Source: Clostridia bacterium
GTDB lineage: Bacteria; Bacillota; Clostridia; Oscillospirales; Acutalibacteraceae
Direction: 5' to 3'
DNA length: 5,540 nucleotides
Assembly: GCA_900759575.1 (NCBI GenBank)
Contig: CAAEVU010000036.1
Span: 1-5,540, forward strand
In this document: piece after piece, positions 1-5,540 of the stretch
Layout: every line of letters begins with the position of its first letter
Numbering within the stretch: the stretch's first letter is position 1
Notes under the pieces: model-generated
Told to the model about the DNA's origin: nothing
Database searches by the model: none
Seen by the model: the letters and a program-made list of their open reading frames with translations, nothing else
Translations under genes and position numbers: made by a program

Positions 1-190
1 AATCATCTTTGGTCTGGGCTGTGCGCTGATCACCATGGTCATCCGTGTGTTCGGCTCTTACCCGGAAGGCGTTTCCTACTCCATTATTTTGATGAACATC
101 CTCACGCCTCTCATCGAGCGGTACATCAAGCCCCGGCCCTTTGGCGCCATGAAGAAAGCGAAGAAAGGGGGCGCCAAAAATGAAGCTTGA
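1..190 (+). CDS. rnfD: RnfD, C-terminal fragment (Rnf complex membrane subunit)
   Basis: Partial gene cut by the left window edge: 62 codons are visible in the frame starting at base 2, ending at TGA 188-190. RnfD is an integral membrane subunit of the ferredoxin:NAD+ oxidoreductase and carries a covalently attached FMN; the flavin-bearing threonine lies outside the window. The visible part has a hydrophobic helix, then a segment reading SYSIILMNILTPLIERYIKP and a 'PRPFG' motif. This 'G-x-x-[FY]-[AS]-x-x-[IL]-M-N-[IL]-x-x-P-L-I-[DE]-[RY]' pattern with P-R-x-F-G is typical of RnfD/NqrB C-termini. A lysine-rich cytoplasmic tail follows (KKAKKGGAKNEA). The last 11 bases overlap the start of rnfG, which suggests translational coupling. 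Identity is well supported by the motif together with rnfGEAB directly downstream. Confidence 0.93.
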   Translation, partial: IIFGLGCALITMVIRVFGSYPEGVSYSIILMNILTPLIERYIKPRPFGAMKKAKKGGAKNEA

Positions 191-734
191 CGCGAAAAGC
201 ATTTTGAAGCCCACCTTGGTTTTGTTTGTGATCTGCGTGGTGGTTTCCGCTGCTTTGGCCGGCACCAACCTGCTGACCAAGGACCGGATCAAGCTGCTGG
301 AGGCTCAAAACGCCGAGGCCTCCCGGAAGATCGTGCTCCCCACCGCAGAAACCTTCGAGTCTCAAGACGACGGCGCTTACTACACCGGCCTTTCCGGCAG
401 CGATCTGGTAGGCTATGTGTTTGAAACCGGTGCCAGCGGATACGGCGGCACGGTCAGCGTGATGACCGGCATCGACGTGGACGGCAACATCACCGGCGTG
501 GTGATCCTCAGCCACGACGAGACTCCCGGCCTGGGCGCCAACGCGGAAAAGCCCGATTTTCTCAACCAGTACTTACAGCCCGCCCCGGAAGGCGGACTTT
601 CCGTGGTCAAGTACCAGACTCCCGCTGAAGGACAGATCGAGGCCATGACCGGCGCCACGGTCACCTCCACCGCTGTGACCAACGCGGTGAACCAAGCCAT
701 TGAACAATACTACGCAGTGAAAGGAGGGGCCTGA
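180..734 (+). CDS. rnfG: RnfG, FMN-binding subunit of the Rnf ferredoxin:NAD+ oxidoreductase
   Basis: The protein has 184 residues, close to the usual RnfG length. It has a short cytoplasmic N-terminus, one membrane anchor at about residues 11-29, and then a soluble FMN-binding domain expected on the outer face of the membrane. Two family signatures are visible: TPGLGA at 115-120, and MTGATVTS at 156-163. The second matches the S/T-G-A-T flavinylation motif, in which FMN is linked through phosphate to the last threonine (Thr160 here). In the family this transfer is made by ApbE, which is not encoded in this window. The ATG at 180 is preceded by AAAGGGGG (164-171) at 8-base spacing, inside the end of rnfD. 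It lies between rnfD (11-base overlap) and rnfE (1-base gap), so all are very likely co-transcribed. Confidence 0.96.
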   Translation: MKLDAKSILKPTLVLFVICVVVSAALAGTNLLTKDRIKLLEAQNAEASRKIVLPTAETFESQDDGAYYTGLSGSDLVGYVFETGASGYGGTVSVMTGIDVDGNITGVVILSHDETPGLGANAEKPDFLNQYLQPAPEGGLSVVKYQTPAEGQIEAMTGATVTSTAVTNAVNQAIEQYYAVKGGA

Positions 735-735
735 T

Positions 736-1434
736 ATGGAGAAGAAGAACCGTTCCCTGCTCCATGAATTTACCAAGGGCATCATCAAGGAAAACCCGGT
801 GCTGCGTTTGGTCCTGGGGTGCTGCGCCACTCTGGCTGTCACCACCGCCGCCTCCAACGCCATCGGCATGGGCGCCGCCACCACTTTCGTGCTGGTGTGC
901 TCCAACGTGGTCATTTCCCTGCTGCGGAAAGTCATTCCCGACAAGGTGCGTATCCCCGCTTTCATCACCATTGTGGCGGGCTTCGTCACCATTGTACAGC
1001 TGTTTATCCAAGCCTTCTCCCCTGCCCTTGACACCGCTTTGGGCGTGTTCCTGCCCCTGATCGTGGTCAACTGCATCATCCTGGGCCGGGCGGAAATGTT
1101 TGCCAGCAAGAATAAGGTTCTCCCCTCCCTGCTGGACGGCCTGGGCATGGGCGTGGGCTTTACCGCTACCCTCCTTGCCATGGGCATCATCCGGGAACTG
1201 CTGGGCGCCGGCACTGTGTTTGGCATCCCCGTGCTTTCCGGCTTTATGGAACCCATCATCATCTTCCTGCTGCCTCCCGGAGGCTTCTTCGTGTTTGGCA
1301 TGCTCATCGCTTTGGCGGGCAAGCTCTCCAAGGAGGGCAAAGCGCCGGAATCCACCGGCTGCGCCGCCTGCCCGTTGGCTGCTTCCTGCACTAAGCTTCA
1401 GCAGAAGGATAACGGAAAGGAGGCCGCACACTAA
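736..1434 (+). CDS. rnfE: RnfE, membrane core subunit of the Rnf complex
   Basis: The protein has 232 residues and about six membrane segments (roughly 22-41, 45-63, 72-94, 98-118, 132-152, 172-196). It belongs to the RnfA/RnfE/NqrD/NqrE family. Family marks are NPVLRLVLGCC at 20-30 and FLPLIVVNCIILGRAE at 105-120. In structures of Rnf and NQR, cysteines at these two positions, with their RnfA counterparts, hold an iron-sulfur cluster in the middle of the membrane; Cys29 or Cys30 and Cys113 are the candidates here. Residues 197-232 form a hydrophilic tail with Cys209, Cys212 and Cys218 (C-x2-C-x5-C), absent from the shorter proteobacterial proteins as I recall them. The start is set by AAGGAGGGG at 721-729. 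The stop overlaps the rnfA start as TAATG. Confidence 0.96.
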   Translation: MEKKNRSLLHEFTKGIIKENPVLRLVLGCCATLAVTTAASNAIGMGAATTFVLVCSNVVISLLRKVIPDKVRIPAFITIVAGFVTIVQLFIQAFSPALDTALGVFLPLIVVNCIILGRAEMFASKNKVLPSLLDGLGMGVGFTATLLAMGIIRELLGAGTVFGIPVLSGFMEPIIIFLLPPGGFFVFGMLIALAGKLSKEGKAPESTGCAACPLAASCTKLQQKDNGKEAAH

Positions 1435-2051
1435 TGGACGGACAAACCATCAAATCCCTGGTAGCCATTTTCCTGGCGGCCATTTTGACAGAAAACTATG
1501 TGCTGAATAAATTCCTGGGCATCTGCCCCTTCCTGGGTGTTTCCAAAAAATTGGACACTGCTGTGGGCATGAGCTGCGCCGTCACCGTGGTGATGGTCAT
1601 CTCCACCGCTGTGACCTGGCCCCTTTACATGTACCTGCTGGTACCCAACGGACTGGCCTATTTGCAGACCATCGTCTTCATTCTGGTCATTGCGGCGCTG
1701 GTTCAGCTGCTGGAGACCGTGCTGCGGAAATATATGCCCCCGCTGTACAACGCTTTGGGCATTTATCTTCCCCTGATCACCACCAACTGCGCTGTGCTGG
1801 GCGTGACCATGCTGGTGCTGGAAAAGGGCGCGGAAGATCCCACTTTCGGGTATCTCCAGTCCCTGGTAAATGCGTTTGGTTCCGGCGTAGGCTTCCTGGT
1901 AGCCATGGTCCTGTTTGCCGGAGTCCGGGAGCGTCTGGAAAACTGCGACATCCCCGAAACATTCAAAGGCCTGCCCATCACCCTGGTGGCCGCTTCTCTG
2001 GTTGCGGTCAGCTTCCTGGGCTTTAACGGCGTGGTCGACGGCTTGCTGTAA
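1434..2051 (+). CDS. rnfA: RnfA, membrane core subunit of the Rnf complex
   Basis: The protein has 205 residues, slightly longer than the roughly 190 typical of RnfA, with about six membrane helices. It is a paralogue of RnfE with opposite topology; together they form the electron- and ion-conducting core. The conserved N-terminal motif is TENYVLNKFLGICPFLGVSK at 19-38 (Cys31). The second is YLPLITTNCAVLGV at 111-124 (Cys119). These cysteines correspond to the ligands of the intramembrane iron-sulfur cluster shared with RnfE. The segment FGSGVGFLVAMVLFAGVRERLE (148-169) is also characteristic. The ATG at 1434 shares one base with the rnfE stop and has AAAGGAGG at 1416-1423, 10 bases upstream. 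That arrangement indicates coupled, near-stoichiometric translation with RnfE. Confidence 0.97.
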   Translation: MDGQTIKSLVAIFLAAILTENYVLNKFLGICPFLGVSKKLDTAVGMSCAVTVVMVISTAVTWPLYMYLLVPNGLAYLQTIVFILVIAALVQLLETVLRKYMPPLYNALGIYLPLITTNCAVLGVTMLVLEKGAEDPTFGYLQSLVNAFGSGVGFLVAMVLFAGVRERLENCDIPETFKGLPITLVAASLVAVSFLGFNGVVDGLL

Positions 2052-2065
2052 GGGAGGAAACTGCT

Positions 2066-2860
2066 ATGGAAATTATTACCCCCATTCTCATTGTGGGCAT
2101 CATTGGTCTTTTGGCCGGTGTGATCCTGGCGGTGGCTTCCATCGTCATGGCTGTGCCCAAAGATGAAAAGGCCGAAGCCCTGGAAGAAGTGCTTCCCGGC
2201 GCCAACTGCGGCGCTTGCGGCTTCTCCGGATGTCCCGGTTACGCCGCGGCCATGGCCAAGGGTGAAGCCCAGCCCGGGCTTTGCTCTCCCGGCGGCGCGG
2301 AAGTAGCCCAGAAATGCGCTGAGATCCTGGGCGGCGGCGACGTGAGCGTGGAATACAAAACCGCTCTGGTCCACTGCCTGGGCAGCTATGACAACACCAC
2401 CGACAAAATGGTTTACGACGGCATCCAAAGCTGTTCGGCGGCGGCGTTCCTCATGGGAGGCATCACCAGCTGCCGCTACGGCTGCATGGGCTTGGGCGAT
2501 TGCCAGCGGGCCTGCGAATACGGCGCCATTGAGATCTGCAACGGTCTGGCCCGGGTGGACCCTTCCAAATGCAAAGGCTGCTCCAAGTGCGTTGCCGCTT
2601 GCCCCAAGGGCATCATCAGCCTGGTCCCCTTAAAAGCCCAGGCGGTGGTCCGGTGCTCCAACTGTGACAAAGCCAAGGGCACCATGGCCGTGTGCAACAT
2701 CGGCTGCATCGGCTGCGGAAAATGCACCCGCACTTGCGAATTCGGCGCAGTGACCGTGGAAAACGGCGTGGCCAAAGTAGACCCCGCCAAATGCACTGCC
2801 TGCGGCAAATGTGTGGAAGCTTGCCCCCGGCACGTTATCACCATGCTGGGAACCAAATAA
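2066..2860 (+). CDS. rnfB: RnfB, ferredoxin-accepting iron-sulfur subunit of the Rnf complex
   Basis: The protein has 264 residues. An N-terminal membrane anchor (about 5-29) is followed by cytoplasmic iron-sulfur domains. The first is the Fe-S domain typical of RnfB, with Cys48, Cys51, Cys56 and Cys73 (LPGANCGACGFSGCPGY). A ferredoxin-like module follows: Cys136/140/146/150 and Cys169/172/175/179. A second module has Cys214/217/220/224 and Cys243/246/249/253, the last group in CTACGKCVEACP. Cys197, Cys200 and Cys210 lie between the modules. There are 27 cysteines in all, enough for five clusters from the clear motifs and perhaps a sixth. RnfB is the entry point for electrons from reduced ferredoxin. 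The start has GGAGG at 2053-2057, and the gap from rnfA is 14 bases. It is the last gene of the operon, as in clostridial rnfCDGEAB clusters, and is followed by a terminator. Confidence 0.97.
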   Translation: MEIITPILIVGIIGLLAGVILAVASIVMAVPKDEKAEALEEVLPGANCGACGFSGCPGYAAAMAKGEAQPGLCSPGGAEVAQKCAEILGGGDVSVEYKTALVHCLGSYDNTTDKMVYDGIQSCSAAAFLMGGITSCRYGCMGLGDCQRACEYGAIEICNGLARVDPSKCKGCSKCVAACPKGIISLVPLKAQAVVRCSNCDKAKGTMAVCNIGCIGCGKCTRTCEFGAVTVENGVAKVDPAKCTACGKCVEACPRHVITMLGTK

Positions 2861-2875
2861 AAGTCTTTAAACTGC

Positions 2876-2909
2876 AAAAAAGGTGCTGCCATGGTGCAGC
2901 ACCTTTTTT
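2876..2909. terminator. Bidirectional intrinsic terminator between convergent rnfB and MATE gene
   Basis: There is a perfect 8-bp GC-rich stem, GGTGCTGC (2882-2889) with GCAGCACC (2896-2903), and a 6-base loop. It is flanked by six A (2876-2881) and six T (2904-2909), which extend the pairing to 14 bp. The T tract serves plus-strand transcripts leaving rnfB, whose stop is 16 bases upstream of the A run. The A run becomes a U tract for minus-strand transcripts leaving the MATE gene. The convergent gene layout fits use in both directions. Structure is directly seen; termination activity is inferred. Confidence 0.92.
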
Positions 2910-2945
2910 ATTTCACGGAAAAATTCCCTCTATGATTTTTTCATC

Positions 2946-2978
2946 CGGCGTGCTACTGGGCTTTGTCCCAGCGCGCCG
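2946..2978. other. Second stem-loop in the rnfB/MATE convergent intergenic region
   Basis: CGGCGTGCT (2946-2954) can pair with AGCGCGCCG (2970-2978) over 9 bp with one G-T wobble. An inner GGG/CCC pairing (2958-2960 with 2967-2969) is also possible. No good T tract follows on either strand, so it is not a canonical intrinsic terminator. It lies 21 bases past the MATE stop codon and could protect the 3' end or help termination. The role is unknown, and chance in GC-rich DNA is possible. Apart from this and the terminator, I see nothing else in 2861-2998. Confidence 0.4.
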
Positions 2979-2998
2979 TGTTTATTACTGAAAAAGCA

Positions 2999-4363
2999 TC
3001 AATTCACTGCCTTGCCGGCCCTTTCCTGCAAGATTTTCCCAATGCTCAGGAAATAGACCACCACTGTCACAAGAGGCCCCAGTACATCCGACAAGGGTTC
3101 CGCATAAAACGCGGCCCGGGCGCCAAAAATGGCGGGCAACAGGAAAATGGCCACAAAATACACCAGTTTCCGCCAGAAGGACAAGGGCAAAGACACCCTC
3201 ACCTGCCCCATGCCGGTAAAGCCATCCACCAATTCGTACTGGACTCCCAGAGGGATGATGGCCAGGGTGCAAATTTTAATGGCGCGGAAGGCCTCTTCCG
3301 CCAACTGGGGCTCCTGGGTAAACAGCCCCACAAACAGGGGGCCTGCCACTCGGGCCAACACAAACAAAATGGCCGTATATCCAACGCACAACCCCACAAT
3401 GTATTTCTGCGCCTGACGCACCCGGTCCACTTGCCGGGCACCGTAGTTGTACCCCAAAATTCCCTGGGTCCCGCCGCTGATGCCTCCCAGAGGCATGGTC
3501 ACCACCAGCATAAAACTTTGCACGATGGTATTGCAGGTCACCAGCATATCTCCTTCCGCGCCGCCGGAACGCTGTAAGATAGCGTTCATGGCGATAATCA
3601 TCACGTTGTCAATGGCCACGATGAGGAACGGGGTGAATCCCATCACCAGCACACGGCCCATGATACGGAAGTCATACCCCCCAAAGGTAATGGGCACCAT
3701 CACCCGCTTTCCAAACAGGAACAGCACCACATAGGCGGCGCTGGCAGCTTGGGAGATCACCGTGGCAATGGCCGCTCCCCGCACCCCCATATTCAGGACG
3801 AAAATAAACACCGGGTCCAGGATAATATTTAAAGCTGCTCCCAGCACCACGGAGATCATTCCCACTTTGGCAAACCCTTGGCAAATGACAAATTGGTTCA
3901 GCCCCGTGGCAGCCAGGGCAAAAAATGTTCCGCAAAGATAGGCGGTGAAGTAGGCTTCCGCATAGGGATATGTGGCGTCGCTGGCGCCAAAAAGCCGGAG
4001 CATAGGCTCCCGAAGCGGAAGGATCACCGCGATGAGGACTGCGGCGAACACGCACAGCATGAGAAAGCAGTTTGCCAGCACTCGCTTGGCTTCCCGAAGG
4101 TTGCCCTCCCCCATGCGGATACTGACCAAAGGCGCACCGCCTACGCCCACCAGGAACGCTACCGAGCCCACCAGTGTCACCACCGGGCCGCAGACTCCCA
4201 CGCCGGCCAAAGCGATATCCCCTACTTTCGGAATATTGCCAATATACATCCGGTCCACAATGCTGTAAAGCACGCTGACAAACTGGCCCAGCATACTGGG
4301 GATGGCGATCCGCCACACAAGCCTGCTGATTTTGTCCTTCCCCAGATCGTTTTCCACCGCCAT
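2999..4363 (-). CDS. MATE-family efflux transporter (multidrug/cation antiporter)
   Basis: The protein has 454 residues from the ATG at 4363, the normal size for a 12-helix MATE transporter. It is predicted to export organic cations or drugs across the cytoplasmic membrane in exchange for Na+ or H+; the substrate cannot be read from sequence. The N-terminus IAIPSMLGQFVSVLYSIVDR (19-38) and the following G-N-I-P are family-typical. So are VSIRMGEGNLREAKR (80-94), NIILDPVFIFVLNMGVRGAA (179-198) and GGISGGTQGILGYNYGAR (293-310); the last two lie at equivalent places in the two six-helix halves. An in-frame TTG at 4402 would add 13 residues, but its only purine-rich site ends one base before it. 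The ATG at 4363 has AAAAGGG (4374-4380) at 10-base spacing and the usual short N-terminus. The gene is monocistronic, convergent with rnf, and separated from the upstream gene by a terminator. Confidence 0.93.
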   Translation of the reverse strand: MAVENDLGKDKISRLVWRIAIPSMLGQFVSVLYSIVDRMYIGNIPKVGDIALAGVGVCGPVVTLVGSVAFLVGVGGAPLVSIRMGEGNLREAKRVLANCFLMLCVFAAVLIAVILPLREPMLRLFGASDATYPYAEAYFTAYLCGTFFALAATGLNQFVICQGFAKVGMISVVLGAALNIILDPVFIFVLNMGVRGAAIATVISQAASAAYVVLFLFGKRVMVPITFGGYDFRIMGRVLVMGFTPFLIVAIDNVMIIAMNAILQRSGGAEGDMLVTCNTIVQSFMLVVTMPLGGISGGTQGILGYNYGARQVDRVRQAQKYIVGLCVGYTAILFVLARVAGPLFVGLFTQEPQLAEEAFRAIKICTLAIIPLGVQYELVDGFTGMGQVRVSLPLSFWRKLVYFVAIFLLPAIFGARAAFYAEPLSDVLGPLVTVVVYFLSIGKILQERAGKAVN

Positions 4364-4411
4364 GCTTTCCACACCCTTTTTCCAAAAATCCAACTTGGGC
4401 AAGCCTTCCCT

Positions 4412-4439
4412 ATCTTACACCTTTTTCCACCAAATGCAA
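4412..4439 (-). promoter_or_regulatory. Possible sigma-A promoter for the MATE gene
   Basis: On the minus strand there is a TTGCAT (4434-4439) as -35, a 16-base spacer, and TAAGAT (4412-4417) as -10. These match the consensus hexamers at 3 and 4 of 6 positions, so support is weak. The placement is sensible: downstream of the terminator that closes the preceding operon, and about 50 bases before the ATG. Transcription from it would begin at about 4403-4406, almost at the alternative TTG, which favours the ATG at 4363 as the true start. I see no operator or riboswitch fold in 4364-4507. Confidence 0.35.
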
Positions 4440-4507
4440 ACACTCTTTTAAAGGATCGCCACGCTTTACCCCAGAAACTTTTTCACAGGAATACTCGCCA
4501 CAGGCGC

Positions 4508-4539
4508 AAAAAGGTCCTGCCCGTTTGGGCAGGACCTTT
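4508..4539 (-). terminator. Intrinsic terminator of the isomerase/epimerase operon
   Basis: There is a perfect 13-bp hairpin: AAAGGTCCTGCCC at 4510-4522 pairs with GGGCAGGACCTTT at 4527-4539 around a 4-base loop. Read on the minus strand it ends in five U residues (complement of A at 4508-4512). It begins 13 bases after the stop codon of the TIM-barrel gene. It should separate that operon from the MATE gene downstream on the same strand. Confidence 0.92.
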
Positions 4540-4552
4540 GCCGCTTTCTTTG

Positions 4553-5377
4553 TTACAGCTCCAACTGGTTTTTAACCCACTCCACGGACTTGCGAAGATA
4601 CTCCAACGCAGCATTGGAACCGTAATGCTCCACTGTATATGTCCCGTTGTATCCATCCTGTTTCAGCAGAGGGATGAGCTTTTCCAGGTGAAGGTCCCCA
4701 CTGCCCACCGGCGCGGGATACAGGGAGACCCCGTCCACCGCCACGGTGGCTCCTTCCCCATTGGAAGCCACAAAGGCCCGATCTTTCAGGTGAACGTGGC
4801 CGATCCGGTCCCGCAAAAGGTCATAAGCTTCCAGGTAATCCTGGTCCGCATACCGGAAGTTTCCCGAATCGAAGGCGCAGGAAAGCCCGGGGCAACGGTC
4901 CATAAAGCGCCGGACCCCTTCCATAGTGGAGAAAGGCGCCAGCTTGTTGTCGTAATCCTCCATCACCAAGGACACGCCGTATCCCGCTGCCAGATCCGCC
5001 AGCCGGTTGATCCCTTCTTCCATACCTACGGTTTGGGCTTCCCGTTCCTCCGGGGAATCCCCCTCTTTAAAGAATCCGGGAATGACCAAAAGCTTGTCCG
5101 CTCCCAAAAAACGGGCCGATTCCAAAATTGGGGTGGCCTGGTGCTCCACATCCCCATCCCGGCCAAAATCAAAGTAAGCCGGAACAGCGGAGATGGCCAT
5201 GTCCGCCATGGCAATTTCCTGGCCCACTTCATCTTCCCGGCCAAGGATATTGTTGGCGGACGTTTCCACCGCTTCCACGCCCATTTCCCGGGCCAGCTTC
5301 AAGGCGTCCACCACAAACAGATGCTCCTGACGGGAAATATCCACAATGTGGTCATAAAACGTTGCGATTCTTGCCAT
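4553..5377 (-). CDS. Sugar phosphate isomerase/epimerase-like TIM-barrel protein (AP endonuclease 2 fold)
   Basis: The protein has 274 residues, the usual size for xylose isomerase-like TIM-barrel enzymes of the sugar phosphate isomerase/epimerase group. The four expected divalent-metal ligands appear in order at strand ends: Glu140 in LVMEDYDN, Asp170 in CAFDSGNFR, the histidine motif GHVHLKD (His194/His196), and Glu250 in YTVEHYG. GSGDLHLEKLIPLLKQDGYNG (226-246) matches the loop and helix before the last strand in this family. There is no signal peptide, so it is cytoplasmic. Relatives isomerise or epimerise sugars, inosose or hydroxypyruvate; the substrate here cannot be decided. The start is the ATG at 5377, with GGGAGG (5385-5390) 7 bases upstream. 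A longer in-frame TTG start at 5392 would lie across that binding site and is rejected. It follows an unidentified gene by 21 bases, presumably in one operon. Confidence 0.9.
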   Translation of the reverse strand: MARIATFYDHIVDISRQEHLFVVDALKLAREMGVEAVETSANNILGREDEVGQEIAMADMAISAVPAYFDFGRDGDVEHQATPILESARFLGADKLLVIPGFFKEGDSPEEREAQTVGMEEGINRLADLAAGYGVSLVMEDYDNKLAPFSTMEGVRRFMDRCPGLSCAFDSGNFRYADQDYLEAYDLLRDRIGHVHLKDRAFVASNGEGATVAVDGVSLYPAPVGSGDLHLEKLIPLLKQDGYNGTYTVEHYGSNAALEYLRKSVEWVKNQLEL

Positions 5378-5384
5378 TTCAATT

Positions 5385-5390
5385 CCTCCC
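5385..5390 (-). promoter_or_regulatory. Ribosome binding site fixing the start of the TIM-barrel gene
   Basis: GGGAGG on the minus strand lies 7 bases before the ATG at 5377. It overlaps the competing upstream TTG codon (5390-5392), so only the ATG start makes sense. Confidence 0.85.
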
Positions 5391-5398
5391 AATCGAAT

Positions 5399-5540
5399 TT
5401 ATTCCCGGTCCCCGCTTTGACGCAGCAATCTTCCCGTTTCCACGGCAGCAGCCACGCTTTCTTCCGCCATGCTGGCGCCCTGTTGGCTCAGTACGCCGGA
5501 ATCCCACACAGGACCGTCCAAGTTGTCCGTCACATAGAAA
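5399..5540 (-). CDS. C-terminal fragment of an unidentified protein
   Basis: This is an open frame from the right window edge to TAA (complement of 5399-5401), 46 residues visible. It contains FYVTDNLDGPVWDSGVL near the edge, then an alanine-rich helix (GASMAEESVAAAVETGRLLR) and a short charged end. Its reality is supported by protein-like composition, by the 21-base gap to the next gene and by that gene's strong ribosome binding site lying in the gap. I do not recognise the family with confidence. A helical C-terminus with an alanine-rich run would suit a Gfo/Idh/MocA-type sugar dehydrogenase, a common partner of this type of isomerase, but that is a guess from context. Confidence 0.7.
   Translation of the reverse strand, partial: FYVTDNLDGPVWDSGVLSQQGASMAEESVAAAVETGRLLRQSGDRE

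Noticed and set aside
573..1431. Two long minus-strand open frames (about 256-272 codons) opposite rnfG/rnfE
   Set aside because: They lie opposite clearly conserved rnf genes. Their translations are low-complexity (rich in M/P/S/T or H/G/Q), as expected for antisense reading of GC-rich codons, and match no recognisable domain.
1763..2428. 221-codon minus-strand frame opposite rnfA/rnfB
   Set aside because: It lies antisense to two certain genes, crosses their junction and shows no domain. It is a shadow of codon bias.
2066..2860. rnfB read as a stand-alone polyferredoxin or hydrogenase subunit
   Set aside because: The N-terminal anchor, the ANCGACGFSGC domain and the position after rnfA identify it as RnfB.
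1..2860. Na+-translocating NADH:quinone reductase (nqr) instead of rnf
   Set aside because: NQR has no RnfB-type polyferredoxin, and its gene order A-B-C-D-E-F ends in a flavin/2Fe-2S NqrF, which is absent here.
2963..3577. 204-codon plus-strand frame opposite the MATE gene
   Set aside because: Its translation is rich in H, Q and G with no domain, and the minus-strand MATE protein in the same DNA is unambiguous.
3672..4385. 237-codon second minus-strand frame within the MATE gene
   Set aside because: It is an out-of-frame shadow of the transporter, with soluble glycine/arginine-rich composition and no recognisable motif.
5378..5392. TTG start adding five residues to the TIM-barrel protein
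   Set aside because: The added codons are the GGGAGG ribosome binding site itself.

Overview
The window looks like chromosomal DNA of a GC-rich anaerobic Firmicute (class Clostridia, probably an Oscillospiraceae/Ruminococcaceae-type gut bacterium). The basis is an rnf cluster in the clostridial order D-G-E-A-B with rnfB last, strong AGGAGG-type ribosome binding sites and GC-rich third codon positions. The taxon is inferred from style and operon order, not from a marker gene.

Positions 1-2860, plus strand: the distal part of an Rnf operon. It holds the 3' end of rnfD and complete rnfG, rnfE, rnfA and rnfB, packed with overlaps or gaps of at most 14 bases. Rnf is a membrane complex that passes electrons from reduced ferredoxin to NAD+ and couples this to Na+ or H+ export. 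RnfB takes electrons from ferredoxin, RnfA and RnfE form the membrane core with a shared iron-sulfur site, and RnfD and RnfG carry covalently bound FMN. The NADH-side subunit RnfC is presumably just upstream. The operon ends in an intrinsic terminator at about 2876-2909 that is symmetric enough to work on both strands.

Positions 2999-4363, minus strand: a MATE-family multidrug/cation antiporter convergent with the rnf operon. It has its own leader and a possible promoter between it and the next gene.

Positions 4508-5540, minus strand: an operon end made of the last 46 codons of an unidentified protein, then a sugar phosphate isomerase/epimerase-like TIM-barrel protein (AP endonuclease 2 fold), closed by a strong hairpin terminator.

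I see no mobile element, CRISPR array, tRNA or rRNA, and no evidence of a new multi-gene system. The points most worth a second look are the cysteine-rich tail of RnfE, the unusually cysteine-rich RnfB, the shared convergent terminator region with a second stem-loop, and start-site corrections for the two minus-strand genes.
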